In this document: one piece after another, positions 21,475-30,473 of the stretch
How the letters are laid out: every line of letters begins with the position of its first letter
Numbering within the stretch: the first letter of the stretch is position 1
NCBI RefSeq assembly: GCF_037975245.1
Contig: NC_092577.1
Location: 25,417,398-25,481,397, forward strand
Reading direction: 5' to 3'
Origin: Apostichopus japonicus
Lineage: Eukaryota; Echinodermata; Holothuroidea; Aspidochirotida; Stichopodidae
DNA: 64,000 bases
Program-made: the position numbers and the translations under genes
Notes under the pieces: generated by a model
What the model was told of the DNA's origin: nothing
Database searches by the model: none
What the model saw: only the letters and a program-made list of their open reading frames with translations

Positions 21475-22567
21475 ATGGCATCGCGCCGTGATTCTCGGAT
21501 AGTTAAGTTGTCGTTCACCGGTGAACAAGCTGTTCCACCGGTGCAAGTTTTTAGTATTTTGAAGAGCAAGGGGTGTTGTTGTGCCTGGAGAGGTTGATGC
21601 TTTGCAAGCTCTCCAGGGTCGTAATACGTACGATTTACGTTTTACCAGTGACGTGGCCCGTCAGAAAGGTGTCACGTTGCTGCGTAACGTCGAGGGGATG
21701 ACAGTTACTCCATACGAGCGATCCGTATGGGTAACTATCATCCACGTAGGACTAGAGGTGCGGCAGGAACTTGTCGTAACGGTTTTGGGTCGGTTCGGGG
21801 CTGTCAAGGCTGCCAAAATGTGCTCCTATGCACAAGCCCCTGGGGTGTTGAACGGGCACCGACAGGTTCGGATCGACCTGAAACAGGACATTCCCTCCTT
21901 CCTGTTTATAGCAGGGCATAAAGCCCACGTGCAGTATCCCGGTCAGCCCCGTACCTGCTTCAGGTGTGGGGAGACCGGGCACGAAGCCAAGGGCTGCCCA
22001 AACAAGAAATGTGGGCGCTGCCTTCGTCTTGGGCATGATAGCACCGCTTGCCCAAACGAGGTTGTGTGCTCACTATGTGGGAAGGAGGGACATGTCTTTC
22101 GAGCTTGTCCCTCCCCTTATGTCTCTAGGACTAAGAGTGGGGGTAAGTCAAGTTCCGACGCACCTACTACTTCACGAGAGGAGGGGGAATCTGGTGGGAT
22201 TTTACCCTCCCCTGCACCTGGTTCACCCTCCCCCGTCGTTGCAGACCCAAACCCCGTGCCCGCACCGAGAAAGTCTCCACCAGCTTCCCCCATCAACTCG
22301 TCCAGTTCCGTCCCCAGTCCGCCGCCGGTATCGCCAGATCCGGAGGCTTTGTCTGACGGAGAATCGGTGGTCATCGATTCTCCGGAGGTTCTGTCTGACA
22401 GCGACTCCGGTGAATCGGTGATCAGCGAGCCGAAACGTGCCACTGGGACGAGCTGGTACGACGAAATGGGGGAACCCTCTCTTAAAAGGTCGGCTTCAAG
22501 TGACGACTCGGACGACGATATGTCGTCTAGGGCGCGCTTAAAGCTTACGGAATCGTCGTCTTCGTAG
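21475..22567 (+). pseudogene. LINE A1 ORF1, one-base frameshift
   Basis: Starts MASRRDSRIVKLSF at 21475. Copy A1 has AAGGGGTG where A2 has AAGGGTG near 21570, one extra G that shifts the frame after ~32 codons. Downstream of it the frame 21581-22567 is open and holds three CCHC knuckles (CFRCGETGHEAKGC, CGRCLRLGHDSTAC, CSLCGKEGHVFRAC) and the Ser/Pro/Asp-rich tail. Otherwise nearly identical to A2. Confidence 0.88.
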
Positions 22568-25536
22568 TTTTGCCCCACTGCCCTCTCATGGCCCATACAC
22601 TTTCAGTTGCCACTTTGAACGTGAATGGCATGAGGGATCATCGCAAGCGCAGTCGCATTTTCCAATATTGTAAATCAATGGAGGTCGACTGCGTTTGCCT
22701 GCAAGAAACACATATTTTGGAAGAAGATGTCCCTCTATGGGCTTATGAGTGGGGTGGTGAGCTGCATGCTTCGTTTGGTTCGTCTTCATCCTGTGGCACT
22801 GTCATCCTTCTGTCAGCTCGTCAGGCGGGTTGTGCCACTAGGGTGGAGACGGATCACGAGGGCCGATTGGTTTGCATTCTATTCAAGTATCCACAGGGTA
22901 ACATCGCCATTTGCAATGTGTATGCTCCCAATCGGCCTTCTGCTAGACGAGATTTTTTTAACACGCTGCCTTCCTTTGTTCCTGGTAGTGCGCCGCGTGT
23001 CATGGTCGGAGACTTTAACTGTGTCCCAGACTCGGGTCTTGACAGACTCGGAACTTCTGTGTCTGCAAGTCCCGACGCTGGGATCACAGAATTGGACAGA
23101 TTCACTTCGGCACACCTTTTAGCCGATGTCTGGAGGCATATGCACCCGTGTAGTACAGTGTATACGTGGGTGAGGCCTAACGGAGAAGATGCCTCCAGGA
23201 TAGATCGAGTGTATGCGCCCGTAAGTTTTACATTTTCGGGTTGCGAGACGCTCAGCTGTCCGCTCTCTGACCATGACACTGTAGTAGCACGTTTTGTTTT
23301 GCCTTCCATTTTCCCCATCGGGCGGGGCCTATGGAAGCTTCACTGTCGGATTCTTGGCGAGGCAGAGTTCCGCCAGGGTTTCGAGACCAGGTACAAAGGA
23401 TGGCAAACATTGAAGCCGGCCTTTGCTTCTACATGCCAATGGTGGGATGAGGTCAAGTTGCGCATCAAACGCTACGCAATTCAGTATTGCGTGACCCGCG
23501 CACGGCGTCGAAGAGAAAAATTCTCGAAGCTGTGCGCGGAGGTGAAGTTTGGCGACCCTTTGGCTGCCATCGCTTTGCAGACTTATCTCGATGAAAAGTA
23601 CCACGGTGCCCGCGTCAGGGCCCGTGTCGAAGCGGTGGAAGCCGAGGAGCGCCCTTCACTGAGGTTTTACCAGTCCGTTAGCTCATCGGCAGGTGACAGA
23701 CGCGTCCCGTCTGTACGCGCTACTGATGGGACCGTGGTTAGTGACCCTCACGGCATTGTCCGCGTATATAAAGAGTATTATTCGAGTTTGTTTACGCGTG
23801 GCAATGTCGACTTGTCGGCACAGGCTGATTTATTGAGGGGAATCTCAAAAACCGTTCCCCACGATGTCAATGATATTTTGGGGGGCGAAATAACCACTGT
23901 TGAGCTTTGGAAGGCGCTTTCGAAGATGAAGAATGGCAAGTCCCCGGGTTCGGACGGGCTTCCGAGGGAATTCTACCGAACCTTCTGGGCAATAATAGGA
24001 CCCGACATCAGAGCCGTCTTCGAGGACGCCTTCCAAAACGGACTGTTAAACCAAAGTCAACGTCTGGGCATGATTACTTTGCTGCCCAAGTCTGGGGACC
24101 CCTTGGATCCCCGTAACAAGCGTCCGATCACCTTGTTAAATGTGGACTACAACTTGCTGGCTAAGGCTTTGTGCAACCGCCTTGCACTGGCTATGCCGCA
24201 TCTTGTGGGTGATCTCCAGACTTGTGCAGTGAAGGGTCATTGCATCCAGCAGAACTTGTGGTTGATGCGCGACTTGACCGACTTTGTTATTGAGCGTGAT
24301 CTGCCATGTGCATTGGTGTCTCTGGACCAGCAGAAGGCCTTTGACATGGTGGATCGCGGTTTTTTGATGAATGTATTGGAGACGTTTCAGTTGCACCCGG
24401 TTTTTCGTAAATGGATTTCTGTTTTGTATCAGGAAAGTTTCAGTTCTGTTATCGTAAATGGGTTTTGTTCGGAGGTTTTTAGCGTAGAGAGGGGGGTGCG
24501 CCAGGGGTGCCCTCTGTCTCCATTACTTTATGTTTTGTTTAGCGAGTCCCTCTCTCGTCTTTTGGAAAGGGACTCCAGACTTGTTCCATTCGTTGTGCCA
24601 GGGGGTGCCAAAGTGAAATGCGCTCAATATGCAGATGACGTGACATGTGTTGTTTCGAGTCTGGGCTCCTTTCGCGCACTCTCGCAGGATTTATCTGTTT
24701 TTGAGAGAGCTACCGGGGCGAAGTTGAATCCAGAAAAGACAAAGGGCCTTCGTCTTGGTAGCTGGAGATACAGAGACTTACCATTCGGTGCGTCGTGGTC
24801 GGATCAGAATATCCAAATTAATGGTATATGGTTCGGCTACGATGCACCTTGTGATGTCACCTGGAGCGAGAGGGCTGAGGTATTTGAGAGCAGACTCGAA
24901 ACCTTTGGCACCCGCTGGCTTTCGATCTTGGTGAAAGTCACCGTTATTAATCGTTTCGTTTCGCCCATCTTGTGGTACCCGGGCGCGGTGTACCCAATTC
25001 CGCGTCGCGTCCTGGTGCGGTTGGAGAAGGCGATTTTTTCATTCATATGGTCTGGTGGTACAGAGCTTGTCAAGAGGGCGATATTGTACCAAAAACTGGA
25101 GAAGGGGGGACTAGGGGTGGTTCATCTGGGAAGTAAGTTAATTGTTTGTTATTTAAGCAATTGTTTGTAGCGGTAACTGACCCAGGGTTGCCTTGTTCAT
25201 ATTTTGTACGTTTTTGGGGCGGGTTGCACTTGCGTCGATGGGTTCCGGCGCTGTTTAGCAACAGAGAACCGCATAGTAGCACACCAAGCAGAGTGGTGCG
25301 TGTCATTTGCTCCGCTCTTATTGAGTTACCCCCTGTTGACCTGTCACGGCCGGCCCTCGTTCTCAGTTCCTTGCGGGATAGGGCCTTGAATGCAATTTTT
25401 GTACAGGGACGTCATCCTGTCGAAGTATGGCGTTCGGTGCATTCAAGACTGAATGGTTGCAGGCTCCGTGATCTTGCATGGAGAATTGCACACGGTGCCT
25501 TGGTGACCAATCTGAAAAGGTATCACTGGCCATTGG

Positions 25537-25755
25537 AGTTGGCAGTTGGCATTCGTGGAGTGCGGACGTGTTTTCGCTCTCGCTCTTCATCTGTTACAGC
25601 TGTTTTTGTACTGTGCTGTGCTATACTTCCCGCCAGGCGGGTGTGATAGCTTGTGTTCGTGTGTTTTCCTCAGTTCGTATATCGTTTGTTGTTTCACTAT
25701 CCGGTCTTTTGTTTGTTTTGTGTTACTCCCCTGTGGCCTAGCCACCTTCGGTATC
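25537..25755 (+). promoter_or_regulatory. 5' UTR / presumed internal promoter of LINE A2
   Basis: 219 bp from the element start to the ORF1 ATG, TATA-less, containing CGTGGAGTGCGGACGTG (shared with family B and copy E1) and the inverted repeat CCCGCCAGGCGGG near 25630. Non-LTR elements transcribe from internal promoters in this region; activity here is inferred. Confidence 0.5.
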
Positions 25756-26898
25756 ATGGCATCGCGCCGTGATTCTCGGATAGTTAAGTTGTCGTTCACC
25801 GGTGAACAAGCTGTTCCACCGGTGCAAGTTTTTAGTATTTTGAAGAGCAAGGGTGTTGTTGTGCCTGGAGAGGTTGATGCTTTGCAAGCTCTCCAGGGTC
25901 GTAATACGTACGATTTACGTTTTACCAGTGACGTGGCCCGTCAGAAAGGGGTCACGTTGCTGAGTAACGTCGAGGGGATGACAGTTACTCCATACGAGCG
26001 ATCCGTATGGGTAACTATCATCCACGTAGGACTAGAGGTGCGGCAGGAACTTGTCGTAACGGTTTTGGGTCGGTTCGGGGCTGTCAAGGCTGCCAAAATG
26101 TGCTCCTATGCACAAGCCCCTGGGGTGTTGAACGGGCACCGACAGGTTCGGATCGACCTGAAACAGGACATTCCCTCCTTCCTGTTTATAGCAGGGCATA
26201 AAGCCCACGTGCGGTATCCCGGTCAGCCCCGTACCTGCTTCAGGTGTGGGGAGACCGGGCACGAAGCCAAGGGTTGCCCAAACAAGAAATGTGGGCGCTG
26301 CCTTCGTCTTGGACATGATAGCACCGCTTGCCCAAACGAGGTTGTGTGTTCACTATGTGGGAAGGAGGGACATGTCTTTCGAGCTTGTCCCTCCTCTTAT
26401 GTCTCTAGGACTAAGAGTGGGGGTAAGTCAAGTTCTGACGCACCTACTACTTCACGAGAGGAGGGGGAATCTGGTGGGATTTTACCCTCCCCTGCACCTG
26501 GTTCACCCTCCCCCGTCGTTGCAGACCCCAACCCCGTGCCCGCACCGAGAAAGTCTCCACCAGCTTCCCCCATCAACTCGTCCAGTTCCGTCCCCAGTCC
26601 GCCGCCGGTATCGCCAGATCCGGAGGCTTTGTCTGACGGAGAATCGGTGGTCATCGATTCTCCGGAGGTTCTGTCCGACGGCGACTCCGGGGACTCGGTG
26701 GTCATCGGGTCTCCGGAGGCTCTGTCTGACAGCGACTCCGGGGGCTCGGTGATCGTCGAGCCAAAACGTGCCACTGGGACGAGCTGGTACGACGAGATGG
26801 GGGAACCCTCTCTAAAAAGGTCGGCCTCAAGTGACGACTCGGACGACGATATGTCGTCTAGAGCGCGCTTGAAGCTTACAGAATCGTCGTCGGCGTAG
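25756..26898 (+). CDS. LINE A2 ORF1, gag-like zinc-knuckle protein, 380 aa
   Basis: RNA-binding ORF1p of the retrotransposon RNP. Start set at MASRRDSRIVKLSFTGEQ, the start shared by all copies; the frame stays open upstream through the 5' UTR, but that reading is Cys/Phe/Leu-rich and not conserved as protein. Residues ~1-155 form the gag-like domain (LGRFGAVKAAKMC resembles an RNP-like strand). CCHC knuckles at about 161-174, 180-193 and 200-213 are complete. The tail from ~220 is rich in Ser, Pro and Asp, with a repeated (S/E)PEALSD(G/S)(E/D)S motif; one extra repeat relative to A1 explains part of the length difference. Stop at 26896-26898; ORF2 ATG is 20 bp downstream in another frame, so ORF2 is probably translated by reinitiation. 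Confidence 0.9.
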   Translation: MASRRDSRIVKLSFTGEQAVPPVQVFSILKSKGVVVPGEVDALQALQGRNTYDLRFTSDVARQKGVTLLSNVEGMTVTPYERSVWVTIIHVGLEVRQELVVTVLGRFGAVKAAKMCSYAQAPGVLNGHRQVRIDLKQDIPSFLFIAGHKAHVRYPGQPRTCFRCGETGHEAKGCPNKKCGRCLRLGHDSTACPNEVVCSLCGKEGHVFRACPSSYVSRTKSGGKSSSDAPTTSREEGESGGILPSPAPGSPSPVVADPNPVPAPRKSPPASPINSSSSVPSPPPVSPDPEALSDGESVVIDSPEVLSDGDSGDSVVIGSPEALSDSDSGGSVIVEPKRATGTSWYDEMGEPSLKRSASSDDSDDDMSSRARLKLTESSSA

Positions 26899-26918
26899 TT
26901 TTGCCCCATTGCCCTCTC

Positions 26919-29900
26919 ATGGCCCATACATTTTCAGTTGCCACTTTGAACGTGAATGGCATGAGGGATCATCGCAAGCGCAGCCGCATTTTCCAATATT
27001 GTATTTCAATGGAGGTCGACTGCGTTTGCCTGCAAGAAACACATATTTTGGAAGAAGATGTCCCTCTATGGGCTTATGAGTGGGGTGGTGGGCTGCATGC
27101 TTCGTTTGGTTCGTCTTCATCCTGTGGCACTGTCATCCTTCTGTCACCTCGTCAGGCGGGTTGTGCCACTAGGGTGGAGACGGATCACGAGGGCCGATTG
27201 GTTTGCATTCTTTTCAAGTATCCACAGGGTAACATCTCCCTCTGCAATGTGTATGCTCCCAATCGGCCTTCTGCTAGACGAGATTTTTTTAACACGCTGC
27301 CTTCCTTTGTTCCTGGTAGTGCACCATGTGTCATGGTCGGAGACTTTAACTGTGTCCCAGACTCGGGTCTTGACAGACTCGGGGCTTCTGTGTCTGCTAG
27401 TCCTGACGCTGGGATCACAGAATTGGAAAGATTCACTTCGGCACACCTTTTAGCCGATGTCTGGAGGCATATGCACCCGTGTAGTACGGTGTATACGTGG
27501 GTGAGGCCTAACGGAGAAGATGCCTCCAGGATAGATCGAGTGTATGCGCCCGTAAGTTTTACATTTTCGGGTTGCGAGACGCTCAGCTGTCCGCTCTCTG
27601 ACCATGACACTGTGGTAGCACGTTTTGTTTTGCCTCCCATTTTCCCCATCGGGCGGGGCCTATGGAAGCTGAACTGTCGGATTCTTGGCGAGGCAGAGTT
27701 CCGCCAGGGTTTCGAGACCAGGTACAAAGGATGGCAAACATTGAAGCCGGCCTTTGCTTCTACATCCCAATGGTGGGATGATGTCAAGTTGCGCATCAAA
27801 CGCTACGCAATTCAGTATTGCGTGACCCGCGCACGGCGTCGAAGAGAAAAATTCTCGAAGCTGTGCGCGGAGGTGAAGTTTGGCGACCCTTCGGCTGTCA
27901 TCGCTTTGCAGACTTATCTCGATGAAAAGTACCACGGTGCCCGCGTCAGGGCCCGTGTCGAAGCGGTGGAAGCCGAGGAGCGCCCTTCACTGAGGTTTTA
28001 CCAGTCCGTTAGCTCATCGGCAGGTGACAGACGCGTCCCGTCTGTGCGCGCTACTGATGGGACCGTGGTTAGTGACCCTCACGGCATTGTCCGCGTATAT
28101 AAAGAGTATTATTCGAGTTTGTTTACGCGTGGCAATGTCGACTTGTCGGCACAGGCTGATTTATTGAGGGGAATCTCAAAAACCGTTCCCCACGATGTCA
28201 ATGATATTTTGGGGGGCGGAATAACCACTGTTGAGCTTTGGAAGGCGCTTTCGAAGATGAAGAATGGCAAGTCCCCGGGTTCGGACGGGCTTCCGAGGGA
28301 GTTCTACCGAACCTTCTGGGCAATAATAGGACCCGACATCAGAGCCGTCTTCGAGGACGCCTTCCAAAACGGACTGTTAAACCAAAGTCAACGTATGGGC
28401 ATGATTACTTTGCTGCCCAAGTCTGGGGACTCCTTGGATCCCCGTAACAAGCGTCCGATCACCTTGTTAAATGTGGACTACAAGTTGCTGGCTAAGGCTT
28501 TGTGCAACCGCCTTGCACTGGCTATGCCGCATCTTGTGGGTGATCTCCAGACTTGTGCAGTGAAGGGTCATTGCATCCAGCAGAACTTGTGGTTGATGCG
28601 CGACTTGACCGACTTTGTTATTGAGCGTGATCTGCCATGTGCATTGGTGTCTCTGGACCAGCAGAAGGCCTTTGACATGGTGGATCGCGGTTTTTTAATG
28701 AACGTATTGGAGACGTTTCAGTTGCACCCAAATTTTCGTAAATGGATTTCTGTTTTGTATGAAGAAACTTTCAGTTCTGTTATCGTAAATGGGTTTTGTT
28801 CGGAGGTTTTTAACGTAGAGAGGGGGGTGCGCCAGGGGTGCCCTCTGTCTCCATTACTTTATGTTTTGTTTAGCGAGTCCCTCTCTCGTCTTTTGGAAAG
28901 GGACTCCAGACTTGTTCCATTCGTTGTGCCAGGGGGTGCCAAAGTGAAATGCGCTCAATATGCAGATGACGTGACATGTGTTGTTTCGAGTCTGGGCTCC
29001 TTTCGCGCACTCTCGCAGGATTTATCTATTTTTGAGAGAGCTACCGGGGCGAAGTTGAATCCAGAAAAGACAAAGGGCCTTCGTCTTGGTAGCTGGAGAT
29101 ACAGAGACTTACCATTCGGTGCGTCGTGGTCGGATCAGAATATCAAAATTAATGGTATATGGTTCGGCTACGATGCACCTGGTGATGTCACCTGGAGCGA
29201 GAGGGCTGAGGTTTTTGAGAGCAGGCTCGAAACCTTTGGCACCCGCTGGCTTTCGATCCTAGGGAAAGTCACCGTAGTTAATCGTTTTGTTTCGCCCATC
29301 TTGTGGTACCCGGGCGCGGTGTATCCAATTCCGCGTCGCGTCCTGGTGCGGTTGGAGAGAGCGATGTTTTCATTTATTTGGTCGGGTGGTACAGAGCTTG
29401 TCAAAAGGGCGGTAATGTACCAAAAACTGGAGAAGGGTGGGTTAGGGGTGGTTCATCTGGGAAGTAAGTTAACTTGCTTGTTATTTAAGCAGTTGTTTGT
29501 AGCGGTAACTGACCCAGGGTTGCCTTGTTCATATTTTGTACGTTTTTGGGGCGGTTTGCACCTGCGTCGATGGGTCCCGGCGCTGTTTAGCAACAGAGAA
29601 CCGCATAGTAGTACTCCAAACAGGGCGGTGCGTGTCATTTGCTCCGCTCTGATTGAGTTGCCCCCTGTTGACCTGTCACAGCCGGCCCTCGTTCACAGTT
29701 CGTTGCGGGATAGGGCCTTGAATGCAATTTTTGTACAGGGACGTCATCCTGTCGAAGTATGGCGTTCGGTGCATTCAAGGCTGAATGGTTGCAGGCTCCG
29801 TGACCTTGCATGGAGAATTGCACACGGTGCCTTGGTGACCAATCTGAAAAGGTATCACTGGCGATTGGGTGATGGACTGTGCCCGAGGACCGGCTGTGAC

Positions 29901-30311
29901 AGCTTAGAGAGTACTGCCCATGTTTTTTGGCATTGCCCCTTTGTTTTGAACTTGTGGGAGTGGTTTCAGTCCTGGACCGACCGTTTAACGGGAGACCGTT
30001 CCTGGTCGGTAGGACAGGGTTTTGTTTTGTATGGATTAGATCCTCCAGTTTGTTCTGTTGCTGTGTTGCAGCGTATTATTTATGTTTGTTCTGTTGTAAA
30101 AAAACTTATTTGGAGGAATAGATGTGATGTTGTTTTTAGGGGGAAATTTGCCAGTTGGCAGGCAGTCCTGGAGGCGGTGAAGTCTGACATTCGCCTTCAG
30201 GTTGAAGGCGATTTTCACCGTCTATCTAGGGCTGCCTTTTTTGGACGGTGGTGTGCTGGGGAAGGGTGTTTTGTTTCGCTGCGTGCTGGTCGTCCTTTTG
30301 TAGTTTTTTAA
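26919..30311 (+). CDS. LINE A2 ORF2, APE endonuclease + reverse transcriptase, 1130 aa
   Basis: Cuts target DNA and reverse-transcribes element RNA by target-primed reverse transcription. ATG at 26919 (MAHTFSVATLNVNGMRD); an upstream in-frame TTG was not used. Endonuclease, residues ~1-240: N11/N13, E40 in QETH, GDFNCV near 145, SDHD near 235. RT, ~400-720: LDQQKAFDMVD near 579-589, GVRQGCPLSPLLY, and catalytic YADD at 681-684. C-terminal Cys/His motif CPRTGC...HVFWHC at 988-1006, typical of L1/Tx1-type ORF2. Length and motif order are normal for the clade. All catalytic residues that I can check are present, so it may be active and could mobilise family B in trans. Confidence 0.92.
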   Translation: MAHTFSVATLNVNGMRDHRKRSRIFQYCISMEVDCVCLQETHILEEDVPLWAYEWGGGLHASFGSSSSCGTVILLSPRQAGCATRVETDHEGRLVCILFKYPQGNISLCNVYAPNRPSARRDFFNTLPSFVPGSAPCVMVGDFNCVPDSGLDRLGASVSASPDAGITELERFTSAHLLADVWRHMHPCSTVYTWVRPNGEDASRIDRVYAPVSFTFSGCETLSCPLSDHDTVVARFVLPPIFPIGRGLWKLNCRILGEAEFRQGFETRYKGWQTLKPAFASTSQWWDDVKLRIKRYAIQYCVTRARRRREKFSKLCAEVKFGDPSAVIALQTYLDEKYHGARVRARVEAVEAEERPSLRFYQSVSSSAGDRRVPSVRATDGTVVSDPHGIVRVYKEYYSSLFTRGNVDLSAQADLLRGISKTVPHDVNDILGGGITTVELWKALSKMKNGKSPGSDGLPREFYRTFWAIIGPDIRAVFEDAFQNGLLNQSQRMGMITLLPKSGDSLDPRNKRPITLLNVDYKLLAKALCNRLALAMPHLVGDLQTCAVKGHCIQQNLWLMRDLTDFVIERDLPCALVSLDQQKAFDMVDRGFLMNVLETFQLHPNFRKWISVLYEETFSSVIVNGFCSEVFNVERGVRQGCPLSPLLYVLFSESLSRLLERDSRLVPFVVPGGAKVKCAQYADDVTCVVSSLGSFRALSQDLSIFERATGAKLNPEKTKGLRLGSWRYRDLPFGASWSDQNIKINGIWFGYDAPGDVTWSERAEVFESRLETFGTRWLSILGKVTVVNRFVSPILWYPGAVYPIPRRVLVRLERAMFSFIWSGGTELVKRAVMYQKLEKGGLGVVHLGSKLTCLLFKQLFVAVTDPGLPCSYFVRFWGGLHLRRWVPALFSNREPHSSTPNRAVRVICSALIELPPVDLSQPALVHSSLRDRALNAIFVQGRHPVEVWRSVHSRLNGCRLRDLAWRIAHGALVTNLKRYHWRLGDGLCPRTGCDSLESTAHVFWHCPFVLNLWEWFQSWTDRLTGDRSWSVGQGFVLYGLDPPVCSVAVLQRIIYVCSVVKKLIWRNRCDVVFRGKFASWQAVLEAVKSDIRLQVEGDFHRLSRAAFFGRWCAGEGCFVSLRAGRPFVVF

Positions 30312-30433
30312 TATTTCAGTGGGGGGTTGGGCGTTTTGTCTCTGCAGGTCGGTGAGCGTATGTACTTTTTTTTGGCTCGCTTGACCTGAGGTTCGTTTGT
30401 AAGAATGGGATGGTTTGGTAGTGCCGTTTGGCC

Positions 30434-30473
30434 GTGACGTTTTGTATCCCGTATGACGGGTCACGTAAAAAGC
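30434..30473 (+). other. 3'-terminal stem-loop and CGTAAAAAGC end of LINE A2
   Basis: GTGA (30434-30437) pairs with TCAC (30461-30464), and CCCGT (30448-30452) with ACGGG (30456-30460), giving a bulged hairpin directly before CGTAAAAAGC. The same end occurs in A1 (to 31090) and A3. Likely the RNA signal recognised by ORF2p. Confidence 0.6.

Larger units (their letters stand above)
25537..30473 (+). mobile_element. LINE family A, intact full-length copy A2
   Basis: 4,937 bp flanked by ACTGGCCATTGG at 25525-25536 and 30474-30485 (12-bp duplication) inside ORF2 of A1. Contains 5' UTR, open ORF1, open ORF2 and a 3' UTR ending CGTAAAAAGC. With both frames open, near-identity to its host copy and an intact duplication, this is the youngest insertion in the nest and may be competent. 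L1/Tx1-type assignment rests on an APE endonuclease, a zinc-knuckle ORF1 and the C-terminal cysteine/histidine motif of ORF2. Confidence 0.93.

Noticed and set aside
25546..25755. 69-residue N-terminal extension of LINE A2 ORF1
   Set aside because: It is the 5' UTR read through; in copy E1 the region is interrupted by the TIR element and all copies share the MASRRDS start.
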